A stretch of 64,000 bases of DNA from NCBI GenBank assembly GCA_902575065.1, contig CACGPU010000003.1, positions 62,001-126,000 of the forward strand, given 5' to 3'. Below, one piece after another: positions 54,647 through 62,893 of the stretch. The first letter of the stretch is position 1; each line of letters opens with the position of its first letter. The notes beneath the pieces were generated by a model that was not told where the DNA came from, ran no database searches, and saw only the letters and a list, made by a program, of their open reading frames with translations. A program made the position numbers and the translations under genes. Source of the DNA: an uncultured Alphaproteobacteria bacterium. Lineage in GTDB: Bacteria; Pseudomonadota; Alphaproteobacteria; HIMB59.

Positions 54647-55715
54647 AAACTATACTTTGCAATCTATTGAGCAAGGAAGCTTGGGATTATCAATCATAGA
54701 AATTTTAACAATAATAATATCTTTTATTATTGCTTTGGTTATAAGAAGTATATTTGCAAAAATCATTTTAGCAAAAATCAAAAAAGTAGTTCTTAAGACA
54801 GGAAATAAAGTTGATGATAAACTTTTCGAAGCTCTCTCCCCACCTTTGAAGACAGTCCCAGTAATTATTGTCTTTGTTTTAATGGGTCTATATGTAAATT
54901 CTGAGAGTCAGATAGGTGTTTTTCTTGAAAAAATTAATAAAACATTGATCACAATTTTAATATTTTGGCTTCTTCATCAATCTCTAGCTCCTTTGTCACA
55001 GGCATTTCAAAAACTTGAGGATTTATTATCAAAAGCTTTAGTTCTATGGCTTACTCGATCTCTAAAATATCTAGTTATATTTTTAGGAACAGTAGCTGTC
55101 TTAGAGACATGGGGCATCAAGATTGGCCCAGTGATAGCAGGTCTAGGACTTTTTGGTGTTGCCGTCGCACTTGGAGCTCAAGATTTATTTAAAAATTTAA
55201 TCTCTGGTATAATGATTATTCTAGAAAAAAGATTTGAGTTAAATGATGTAATAGAAGTACCAGGTCAAGCTACTGGAGTAGTTGAGCATATTGGTTTTCG
55301 CTCAACTTTAATTCGTAAATTTGACTCAACTCCTATTTCTATTCCAAACTATGTTTTTTCTGATACTTCAATCATTAATTTTTCTGATAGAAAGTATCGC
55401 CGTATAAATTGGATAATTGGATTAACATATGATACCTCCACAAAACAGCTTAAAAATATATGCAATGAAATCCAATTATCAATAAAATCAGATAATGACT
55501 TTATAGTTAATGAGATCTATAGTTTGCATGTAAGAGTTGAAAAATTTAACGATAGCAGTATTGATATATTAATAAATACATTTACAAACACAAATAATTG
55601 GGATGAATATATACAAATCAGAGAGAAACTTGTCTTTATGATAAAAAATGTTGTCGAAAGCAACAAAAGCTCTTTTGCCTTCCCTTCAAGTTCAATATAC
55701 ATAGAAAAAAATTAA
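54609..55715 (+). CDS. MscS-family mechanosensitive channel
   Basis: The 368-aa protein has N-terminal helices followed by the MscS pore and beta domain: VIAGLGLFGVAVALGAQDLF then KNLISGIMIILEKRF with LNDVIEV, and later VEHIGFRSTLIRKFDSTPIS. It releases solutes on osmotic downshock, which fits an organism that accumulates betaine or DMSP. ATG at 54609 overlaps the ligase gene by 38 bp; ATG at 54624 is an equally good alternative start. Confidence 0.88.
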   Translation: MVIQIMEFFIKIKNYTLQSIEQGSLGLSIIEILTIIISFIIALVIRSIFAKIILAKIKKVVLKTGNKVDDKLFEALSPPLKTVPVIIVFVLMGLYVNSESQIGVFLEKINKTLITILIFWLLHQSLAPLSQAFQKLEDLLSKALVLWLTRSLKYLVIFLGTVAVLETWGIKIGPVIAGLGLFGVAVALGAQDLFKNLISGIMIILEKRFELNDVIEVPGQATGVVEHIGFRSTLIRKFDSTPISIPNYVFSDTSIINFSDRKYRRINWIIGLTYDTSTKQLKNICNEIQLSIKSDNDFIVNEIYSLHVRVEKFNDSSIDILINTFTNTNNWDEYIQIREKLVFMIKNVVESNKSSFAFPSSSIYIEKN

Positions 55716-55729
55716 GAAGTTAAAGTTCT

Positions 55730-56761
55730 ATGAAGATTAAAAATAGAAAAATAGGTATGAACCAGCCTCCTTTAGTGATTGCAGAAATAGGAATAAATCA
55801 TGGTGGTTCACTCAAAATTGCTTTTGAAATGGTAGATGCAGCTCATAAAGCCGGCGCAGAGGTTATAAAGCACCAAACTCATGTTGTTGAGGACGAAATG
55901 AGCTTTGAGGCAACAAAAATAGTTCCAGGTAACTCTAATGACTCAATTTACGATATCATTAAAAGTTGTGCCTTGAACGAGGATGAAGAAATTAGACTCA
56001 AAGAATACATTGAGTCCAAAGGGATGATCTTCATCAGCACACCTTTTTCAAGAGCTGCAGCAGATCGTTTGGAAAGAATGGGAGTTCTAGCATATAAAAT
56101 TGGATCTGGAGAATGTAACAATTACCCACTTGTGGAACATGTTTCTTCTTTTGGAAAACCAATGATTGTTAGTACAGGTATGAATGATATTAAATCTGTA
56201 GCAAAGACAGTAAAAATATTAGAGAAATTTGGAATTTCTTACGCCTTATTGCATACTACTAACCTTTATCCTACTCCAGTTCATTTAGTAAGGTTAGGCG
56301 CAATGCAAGAGCTTCAAAAACATTTTCCAAAAGCAGTTGTAGGTTTATCAGACCATACAACTTCCAATAGAGCATGTTTTGCTGCTACTGCACTTGGTGC
56401 AAGCATATTAGAAAGACACTTTACTGACAAAATGGACAGAGACGGTCCAGATATTATTAATTCAATGGACCCAATAGCTTTGCAAGAATTAATTAATGGA
56501 AGTGCAGAAATAGCACTTATGAGAGGCGGAAAGAAAGCAGCAGTAAAAGAGGAGCAAGTTACCATAGACTTTGCTTTCGCTACCGTTGTAACTATAAGAC
56601 CTATTAAAAAAGGAGAAAAATTTACCAAAGATAACATTTGGGTTAAAAGACCAGGAACAGGAGAGATTCCTGCAGAAAAATATAAAGATATTTTAGGAAA
56701 GGTGTCTTTGGTTGATCTTAAATCCGATATACACATAAAATGGTCTGACATAAATGAATAG
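55730..56761 (+). CDS. neuB: N-acetylneuraminate/nonulosonate synthase
   Basis: The 343-aa enzyme condenses phosphoenolpyruvate with ManNAc or a diamino analogue to a nine-carbon acid. The barrel has [48 protein letters not shown] and [12 protein letters not shown], and LSDHTTSN with ILERHFTD carries the metal-binding His. The C-terminal SAF (antifreeze-like) domain ends [13 protein letters not shown]. It is the first gene of a six-gene operon whose members overlap by 4-8 bp. Neu5Ac is the simplest product; legionaminic-type acids need genes not seen here. Confidence 0.9.
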   Translation: MKIKNRKIGMNQPPLVIAEIGINHGGSLKIAFEMVDAAHKAGAEVIKHQTHVVEDEMSFEATKIVPGNSNDSIYDIIKSCALNEDEEIRLKEYIESKGMIFISTPFSRAAADRLERMGVLAYKIGSGECNNYPLVEHVSSFGKPMIVSTGMNDIKSVAKTVKILEKFGISYALLHTTNLYPTPVHLVRLGAMQELQKHFPKAVVGLSDHTTSNRACFAATALGASILERHFTDKMDRDGPDIINSMDPIALQELINGSAEIALMRGGKKAAVKEEQVTIDFAFATVVTIRPIKKGEKFTKDNIWVKRPGTGEIPAEKYKDILGKVSLVDLKSDIHIKWSDINE

Positions 56762-57896
56762 AAAAAAAATAGTTTTCCTCACAGGTACAAGAGCTGACTT
56801 TAGTAAATTAAAGTCATTAGTTTCAATTACACAGAATTCAACAAAATATGATGTACATCTTTTTGTTACTGGTATGCATATGAATCCACTATATGGAGCT
56901 ACTATCGATGAAATTAAAAAGTACGGTTTCAAAAACATATACCCATATATAAATCATGAGTCGATAGATAACATGGATGTAACATTAGCTAAAACTATAG
57001 AGGGTTTTTCATCATATGTTAATGGAATTCAACCTGATTTAATAGTAGTACACGGTGATAGGGTAGAGACATTGGCTGGAGCAATTACTGGAAGTTTGAA
57101 TAATATTTTGGTTGCTCATATCGAAGGCGGGGAGGTTTCTGGAACTATTGATGAACTTATTCGACATGCAGTTAGTAAGATGTCACATATTCATTTAGTT
57201 GCTAACGAAAAAGCTAAAAAAAGATTAACCCAACTTGGTGAATTACCTAGTTCGATATTCATTTTGGGATCTCCTGACTTAGATTTAATGAACCCTAAAA
57301 GATTACCTAAATTATCAGCTTCAAAAAAATATTATGATATTTATTTTGATAATTTCTCAATTGGGATATTTCACCCTGTTACTACCGAAATAAAAAATCT
57401 TAAAAAGGATATTAAAGAATTTGTAGATGCATTGATAGTTAGTGATGAAAACTATATATTGATATATCCAAATAATGATCTCGGATCAGATTATATTTTT
57501 GAAGAGTATAAAAGACTAGAATTTAATAAAAAGATAAAGTTATTTCCCTCGCTGAGATTTGAATATTTTTTGGCTTTACTTAAAAGTTGTGACTTTATCA
57601 TTGGAAATTCCAGTGCAGGTATTAGAGAGGCACCTTTCTATGACACTCCAACAATTAACATAGGAAGTAGACAAAATAATCGTTCGCAAAACTCCTCTAT
57701 TTTTAACTCTAAAAATGATTGCAAATCTATTTTAAAAAGTATTAATGCTGCTAAAAAATATAAGAGGAATTTAAAAGAAAATGCAAGTGAATTTGGAAAT
57801 GGAGATAGTGACAAAATTTTTTTAAAACTTCTTGATGAAATTAAAATTTGGAATTTGAACTGTCAAAAACAATTTCAAGATCTTAAATATGAATAA
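56754..57896 (+). CDS. neuC: Hydrolysing UDP-N-acetylglucosamine 2-epimerase
   Basis: The 380-aa enzyme of the NeuC/LegG family releases ManNAc (or a diamino analogue) and UDP/GDP from the activated sugar. Features include [16 protein letters not shown] at the N-terminus, [40 protein letters not shown] and [20 protein letters not shown]. It overlaps neuB by 8 bp and hisF2 by 8 bp and supplies the NeuB substrate. Confidence 0.9.
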   Translation: MNRKKIVFLTGTRADFSKLKSLVSITQNSTKYDVHLFVTGMHMNPLYGATIDEIKKYGFKNIYPYINHESIDNMDVTLAKTIEGFSSYVNGIQPDLIVVHGDRVETLAGAITGSLNNILVAHIEGGEVSGTIDELIRHAVSKMSHIHLVANEKAKKRLTQLGELPSSIFILGSPDLDLMNPKRLPKLSASKKYYDIYFDNFSIGIFHPVTTEIKNLKKDIKEFVDALIVSDENYILIYPNNDLGSDYIFEEYKRLEFNKKIKLFPSLRFEYFLALLKSCDFIIGNSSAGIREAPFYDTPTINIGSRQNNRSQNSSIFNSKNDCKSILKSINAAKKYKRNLKENASEFGNGDSDKIFLKLLDEIKIWNLNCQKQFQDLKYE

Positions 57897-58647
57897 AATT
57901 AGAATTATTGCAAGAATTGATGTGAAAAATGAGTTTGTAATTAAAGGAATTCATTTAGAAGGTTTAAGAAAAGTTGGAAATCCAAATTTAATGGCTTGTA
58001 ATTATTACGACAATGGGATTGATGAAATTATTTTTATGGATGCTGTTGCAGCTTATTATGACAGGAATAGTTTAAGTGATCTAATTAAAGAATCATGTAA
58101 AAATGTCTTTATACCAATAACTGTTGGTGGTGGAATACGTAATATTGATGACATAAAAAATTCCTTAAAAAGTGGTGCAGACAAGGTCGCAATAAATACA
58201 AAAGCTGTAACAAATCCTAACTTTATTTCAGAAGCTTCTGAGATTTTTGGATCGCAATGTATTGTATCCTCTATTGAGGCAAAATTTATTGATGATGGTA
58301 AATGGGAAGTTTATATTGACAATGGAAGGGAACCTACTGGAAAAGATGTTCTCGATTGGGCCAAACACGTTGAAGAGTTAGGCGCTGGAGAAATAATGCT
58401 GACTTCAATAGACAAAGAGGGCACAAAAAAAGGTTTTGATATAAATTTGAATAAGATTGTTGCTCAGAGTGTTTCAATTCCTATCATAGCAAGTGGAGGT
58501 ATGGGCAAAAGTACTGATGCGGTTGAGCTTTTAAAAAATGCAGATATAGATGCTATCGCTACAGCCTCTGTTCTACATTATAAAATAGAAACCATTAAAG
58601 AGATCAAAAATACATTATTAGAACATAATATTAAGGTTCGTAAGTGA
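57889..58647 (+). CDS. HisF-like cyclase subunit paired with a sugar amidotransferase
   Basis: The 252-aa (beta/alpha)8 barrel resembles HisF, with Asp11 (ARIDVKNEFVIKG) at the normal catalytic place. The second catalytic Asp of HisF (Asp130) is Glu130 here in SSIEAKF. ITVGGGIRNIDD and IPIIASGGMGKSTD are phosphate-binding loops. Within this operon, and like HisF2 beside WbpG/PseA-type enzymes, it probably channels ammonia from HisH to the amidotransferase rather than making histidine. It overlaps hisH2 by 4 bp. Confidence 0.85.
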   Translation: MNKIRIIARIDVKNEFVIKGIHLEGLRKVGNPNLMACNYYDNGIDEIIFMDAVAAYYDRNSLSDLIKESCKNVFIPITVGGGIRNIDDIKNSLKSGADKVAINTKAVTNPNFISEASEIFGSQCIVSSIEAKFIDDGKWEVYIDNGREPTGKDVLDWAKHVEELGAGEIMLTSIDKEGTKKGFDINLNKIVAQSVSIPIIASGGMGKSTDAVELLKNADIDAIATASVLHYKIETIKEIKNTLLEHNIKVRK

Positions 58648-59279
58648 AAATATCAGTTATCGATTACGGTATAGGAAATGTAAGAAGTATATTAGAGGCA
58701 TTCAAAAATGAGTCTGCTGATGTTACATTGACAAGCAATAAGTCTGAAATAATAAAATCTGATGGACTTGTGATACCAGGTGTTGGATCTTTTTCGCATG
58801 GGATGGAAAATCTTATAAGCTATGATTTAGTAGACACTATAAAAGAATACACTTCTTCAAATAAACCTTTGCTAGGGATTTGTCTTGGTATGCAACTTCT
58901 TTTTGAAGAAAGTGAAGAATTTGGACACACTCTTGGCTTAGGACTAATAAAAGGAAAAGTAGTAGAATTACCAACAAATGATAATCAAAATGAAAAATTA
59001 CCTCACGTCAGTTGGAATGAAATTAATAGTAAAAATGTTAATTGGGATAAAACGATATTGGAAAACATAGATGAAGGAAGTGATATGTATTTTGTCCATA
59101 GCTTTGTTGCTCAGCCGAAGGATACTAATCAAATCTTATCCTTAACAGAGTATTCCAATCATCATTTTTGTTCTTCTGTTAAAAAAGATAATATATATGG
59201 TTGTCAATTTCATCCTGAAAAAAGTGGCGCATCGGGATTGCAAATTATTAATAATTTTATAAAGATGAGCCAAGCATGA
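58644..59279 (+). CDS. HisH-like glutaminase subunit for sugar amidotransfer
   Basis: The 211-aa class I glutamine amidotransferase has the triad Cys80 (LLGICLGMQLLFEESEE), His190 and Glu192 (QFHPEKSG). IDYGIGNVRSILEAF at the start is HisH-like. With the HisF-like partner it should generate ammonia for the adjacent N-acetyl sugar amidotransferase. It overlaps both neighbours by 4 bp. A role in histidine synthesis is less likely because no other his genes are present. Confidence 0.87.
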   Translation: MKISVIDYGIGNVRSILEAFKNESADVTLTSNKSEIIKSDGLVIPGVGSFSHGMENLISYDLVDTIKEYTSSNKPLLGICLGMQLLFEESEEFGHTLGLGLIKGKVVELPTNDNQNEKLPHVSWNEINSKNVNWDKTILENIDEGSDMYFVHSFVAQPKDTNQILSLTEYSNHHFCSSVKKDNIYGCQFHPEKSGASGLQIINNFIKMSQA

Positions 59280-60505
59280 GTAAAGATTTGGAAGCATATT
59301 ATGGATTGCCAAATGAAGTTAAATTTTGCAAGAAATGTGTAATTTCCAATCAAAGACCAAGTTCAACTATTGAATTTAAGAATGAAAAAAATAAAAAGAA
59401 GGAAGTAATTAATTTTAATGATAATGGTGTTTGTTCTGCCTGTGTTTATCACGAAGAGAAGGAGACAGGAATAGATTGGAAGGATAGAGATCATAAATTA
59501 AGAACTCTCCTTAATAAATTTAAAAGAAGTGATGGCTCTTACGATGTTATTGTTCCTGGTAGTGGAGGAAAGGATAGTGCATTTACCTCTCACATATTAA
59601 AGTATAAATATGGAATGAACCCGCTAACAGTGACATGGGCTCCACATTTATATACTGATATAGGTTGGAAAAATATGCAATCTTGGTCACATATAGGTGG
59701 ATTAGATAATATACTTTATACTCCTAACGGTATGTTACATAAAGAGCTGACTAAAAATGCCTTTCACAACTTACTTCATCCCTTTCAGCCATTTATTATA
59801 GGCCAAAGGATTATTGGTCCTGCTTTTGCAAAAAAATTTGGTGTAAAGTTAGTTATGTACGGAGAGAATCAAGCTGAATACGGAAATTCAATTGAGGAAA
59901 ATTCTAATCCCATAATGAATATGGATTATTTTTCATCTAATGATGTGATGAGTATGAGTTTTGGAGGAGTTAGTATGGAAGATTATATTAAAAAAAATAA
60001 ATACAATATTAATGATTTTGTTCCTTATATTGCTCCAGATAAAGAGGACTTAGTCAGAGATGGGATTGAAGTTCATTACTTAGGTTATTATTTAAAATGG
60101 GATCCCCAGGAGTGTTATTACTATTCTGCTGATAATACTGGGTTTCAAGCAAATCCAGTAAGAACAGAAGGGACATACTCAAAATATAGCAGTATTGACG
60201 ATAAAATTGATCCTTTTCATTACTTTACAACTTTTATTAAATTTGGAATAGGAAGGTGTTCTTACGACGCTGCTCAAGAGGTCCGTCACGACAAAATAAC
60301 ACGTGATGAGGCCTGTTACTTGGTTTCCAAATATGATGCAGAATTTCCTTCAATATATTTTAAAGAATTTTTAAATTATATTGACTCAAGTGAAGATGAA
60401 TTTTGGGAGACAGTAAATAAACATAGAAGTCCTCATCTATGGAAAAAAGTTGAAGGTGAATGGAGGTTAAGACATACCGTAAATAAAGATGGTATAGATG
60501 ACTAA
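59276..60505 (+). CDS. N-acetyl sugar amidotransferase (WbpG/PseA family)
   Basis: The 409-aa protein has an N-terminal zinc site (Cys18-x2-Cys21 and Cys53-x2-Cys56 in FCKKCVISNQRP and VCSACVYHEE) and an ATP-pyrophosphatase loop VIVPGSGGKDSAF (residues 92-103). WbpG/PseA/LegG-neighbour enzymes convert an N-acetyl group of a sugar to an acetamidino group using ammonia from HisFH partners. The whole trio is present here in one operon, so an amidino-modified sugar is predicted. It overlaps neuA by 8 bp. Confidence 0.88.
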   Translation: MSKDLEAYYGLPNEVKFCKKCVISNQRPSSTIEFKNEKNKKKEVINFNDNGVCSACVYHEEKETGIDWKDRDHKLRTLLNKFKRSDGSYDVIVPGSGGKDSAFTSHILKYKYGMNPLTVTWAPHLYTDIGWKNMQSWSHIGGLDNILYTPNGMLHKELTKNAFHNLLHPFQPFIIGQRIIGPAFAKKFGVKLVMYGENQAEYGNSIEENSNPIMNMDYFSSNDVMSMSFGGVSMEDYIKKNKYNINDFVPYIAPDKEDLVRDGIEVHYLGYYLKWDPQECYYYSADNTGFQANPVRTEGTYSKYSSIDDKIDPFHYFTTFIKFGIGRCSYDAAQEVRHDKITRDEACYLVSKYDAEFPSIYFKEFLNYIDSSEDEFWETVNKHRSPHLWKKVEGEWRLRHTVNKDGIDD

Positions 60506-61181
60506 AAGTATTTTGTCTATAATTCCCGCTCGTGGTGGTTCAAAAGGATTATTAAAAAAAAATATTTTAGATTTAGCAGGAAAACCTTTATTAGCATGGT
60601 CAATTGAAGCTAGTTTAAACTCAAAATATATATCAAAAACAATTGTTAGTAGTGATAGTGATGAGATACTGGCTATCGCTCAAAAATATGACTCAGATAT
60701 TTTGAAAAGGCCTAATGAGCTTTCTACAGATTTTTCTTCAAGTGAAATTGTTATAAAAAATGTGTTGGAGAGCATAGAGGAAAAATACGAATACCTAATA
60801 TTATTACAACCAACTTCACCTCTTAGAAACTCAAATGATATTGATATTGCATTTGAAAAGTTATTTTCTTCGACGGCTACTGCATTAATTAGTGTGCAAG
60901 AGTATGATAATAAAATTTTAAAAGCATTTAAAGAAAATGACCTTGGTTATATTGAAGGTATTTCAAATAATCAATTTCCATTTATAAGAAGACAAGAATT
61001 GCCTAAGACTTATTTGAGTAATGGAGCAATTTATATTATAAAAGTCGAAGAATTTTTAAAAAGTTGTAGCTTATTTACCGATAAGACAATTTCATTTGTT
61101 ATGGAAGCTAAAAAAAGTATAGATTTAGACACAAAAGAAGATTTAGAAAAAATTGCCTCAGAAATAGAGAAAAAATACTAA
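60498..61181 (+). CDS. neuA: CMP-N-acetylneuraminate cytidylyltransferase
   Basis: The 227-aa enzyme activates the nonulosonic acid with CTP. SIIPARGGSKGLLKKNILDL then AGKPLLAWSIEASL is the CMP-sugar synthetase signature, with VSSDSDEI, LLQPTSPLRNSNDID and YLSNGAIYI downstream. It is the last gene of the operon and should give the CMP-sugar donor for a glycosyltransferase not seen in the window. Confidence 0.92.
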   Translation: MTKSILSIIPARGGSKGLLKKNILDLAGKPLLAWSIEASLNSKYISKTIVSSDSDEILAIAQKYDSDILKRPNELSTDFSSSEIVIKNVLESIEEKYEYLILLQPTSPLRNSNDIDIAFEKLFSSTATALISVQEYDNKILKAFKENDLGYIEGISNNQFPFIRRQELPKTYLSNGAIYIIKVEEFLKSCSLFTDKTISFVMEAKKSIDLDTKEDLEKIASEIEKKY

Positions 61182-61228
61182 ACGTAAAAATGATATCTTC
61201 ACCCTTATAAATAAAATTATCTTAAAAA

Positions 61229-62149
61229 TTGAAACCTATAATACACATTGGACTGGGGAAAACTTCAACATCATTTTTACAAGAGGTTTTCTTTCCTAAT
61301 ATTTTAAAATACTCAGATCGATTATTCTGGGAAAATAATGTTCAATTAACAAATAAGATACTTGATCACAGAGACAGAATGAGACTTGGAAAAAAGATCT
61401 ATAAAATCAAATTACCCAGAAATATTTTTGTTTCACTTGAAAGTTTATCTGCTCCTAGTGGTTGGGACCCAATATATTTTGAGAAATTTGCAAATTTAAA
61501 TTTAGAGGCATTTGGTTCTAATTGTGAGATACTAATAACAATCAGAAAACCTCGCGATTGGCTAAAATCAAATTATACCAGAAACATTGGAAAATTGAAT
61601 GTCATGAGCGAAGAAAAATTTTATTTAAGTAAAAATGACTATAAAAAATATGAAATCAATGATTTGCATTGTAAATCTTTCTCTCTTGAGGATTTTTCGT
61701 ATGAAAAACTTTATAAAATTTATTCCGAAAGGTTCTCAAATGTTAAATTAATAAAATATGAGAACTTGAAAAAATTTGATACCTGGAAAAATATTATTAA
61801 TTTAGAAATAGATGAATATAATCATATCCTAAATAGCAAAAAGAAAATTATAAATCGAGGTCTTAGTAAAAATAGCGTTGAAATGACCCTCTCCTTCAAT
61901 AAATTTTTATCATATTTAAATTTATCACTTGAAAAAATACATTATTCAAAAAAAAAATTAAGATTAAATAATAAATCGAATTTCTTTTCAAAATATTATA
62001 ATAAATCTATTAACTTTTTTGATTGGAAAAGGTTCCTAAAATTTATGGACAATAAAGTATTAAAATATGAAGAATATGAACTTAAAACAAATCATTTTAT
62101 TGATAACCAAATAAAAAGATTACAAAACGAGTACGATAAAATAACTTGA
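61229..62149 (+). CDS. Sulfotransferase-like protein
   Basis: The 306-aa protein has a PAPS-binding P-loop, IIHIGLGKTSTSFLQEVFFP, at the N-terminus and a 3'-phosphate motif, ILITIRKPRDWLKSNYTRN, in the middle; these are the two hallmarks of sulfotransferases. The C-terminus is Lys/Asn-rich and divergent. TTG at 61229 is the apparent start. Its place after the sialic-type operon suggests sulfation of the surface glycan. The fold assignment is from motifs only. Confidence 0.68.
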   Translation: MKPIIHIGLGKTSTSFLQEVFFPNILKYSDRLFWENNVQLTNKILDHRDRMRLGKKIYKIKLPRNIFVSLESLSAPSGWDPIYFEKFANLNLEAFGSNCEILITIRKPRDWLKSNYTRNIGKLNVMSEEKFYLSKNDYKKYEINDLHCKSFSLEDFSYEKLYKIYSERFSNVKLIKYENLKKFDTWKNIINLEIDEYNHILNSKKKIINRGLSKNSVEMTLSFNKFLSYLNLSLEKIHYSKKKLRLNNKSNFFSKYYNKSINFFDWKRFLKFMDNKVLKYEEYELKTNHFIDNQIKRLQNEYDKIT

Positions 62150-62893
62150 TTATTTCTTACTCAGTAAATCAATATTATCTGTAAGTAACACACTAACACC
62201 CATATCACTCATTTTATTGTAGGTCTCCAAACTATTGATTGTGAATGCAAACTTTTGGCGATTACCAACCCATAAAAAGTCCACATTGTTAACTTGATAG
62301 TGAAACATACTAACAAAATCAGGATCAATTATTATATTGGCCAAAATAGCCCTCAACAAATAAAGTGGAGTGCTAGCATGAATTTGATTATTCTTATAAG
62401 GACCTTTTGCAAGCCAATATATTTTATATATTTCATCGGCATCAGTATTTAAAAACCACAACCCTACAAAATTATTTGACTCTACTAAAAATATATTCTC
62501 AGTAAACTTCGATGATAAATTTTTAATTAGTTTTGAAATCTGTTTAGCATTTGAGCTATTTAAATTTTTAAAATCTAGCCACCAATATTTAATATTTGTA
62601 TTATTATAAATTATCTCCTCTATCCTTAGAGCATTTTTATCATTAGGCTTATTATAGCTGGCTATAAGACCTCTATCAGAACTATATGTAGTATCTATTT
62701 CAACACCACAATATTTGTTTTGCGATATTCTTTCCATTCTTTCTTTGTTTCCTACAGCATGCAACCACAACATTGGGCTTTTACAGCTATTGTCATGAAA
62801 AAATTTTTTCTCCCCATAAAACCTAATAAGAGAAATAATTAAAAGAAAGAGTAAAATTATTAATAAAATAATTATTCTATATTTTTTAATCAT
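62150..62893 (-). CDS. Membrane-anchored menorin/GDPD-like TIM-barrel protein
   Basis: The 247-aa protein begins with a membrane anchor (IIILLIILLFLLIISLIRF) and continues outside with MLWLHAVGNKERMERISQNK then CGVEIDTTYSSD, reminiscent of the menorin/FAM151 (DUF2181) and glycerophosphodiester phosphodiesterase barrels (HA-N-KE and E-D elements). Later YWWLDFKNLN and GVSVLLTDNID fit barrel strands. It overlaps the LtaS/OpgB-like gene by 8 bp, so glycerophosphate or phosphodiester chemistry is plausible. Tentative. Confidence 0.5.
   Translation of the reverse strand: MIKKYRIIILLIILLFLLIISLIRFYGEKKFFHDNSCKSPMLWLHAVGNKERMERISQNKYCGVEIDTTYSSDRGLIASYNKPNDKNALRIEEIIYNNTNIKYWWLDFKNLNSSNAKQISKLIKNLSSKFTENIFLVESNNFVGLWFLNTDADEIYKIYWLAKGPYKNNQIHASTPLYLLRAILANIIIDPDFVSMFHYQVNNVDFLWVGNRQKFAFTINSLETYNKMSDMGVSVLLTDNIDLLSKK

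Noticed and set aside
57889-59279. Histidine biosynthesis genes hisF and hisH
   Set aside because: They lie inside a sialic-type sugar operon beside a WbpG/PseA-family amidotransferase, no other his genes are present, and HisF position 130 is changed.
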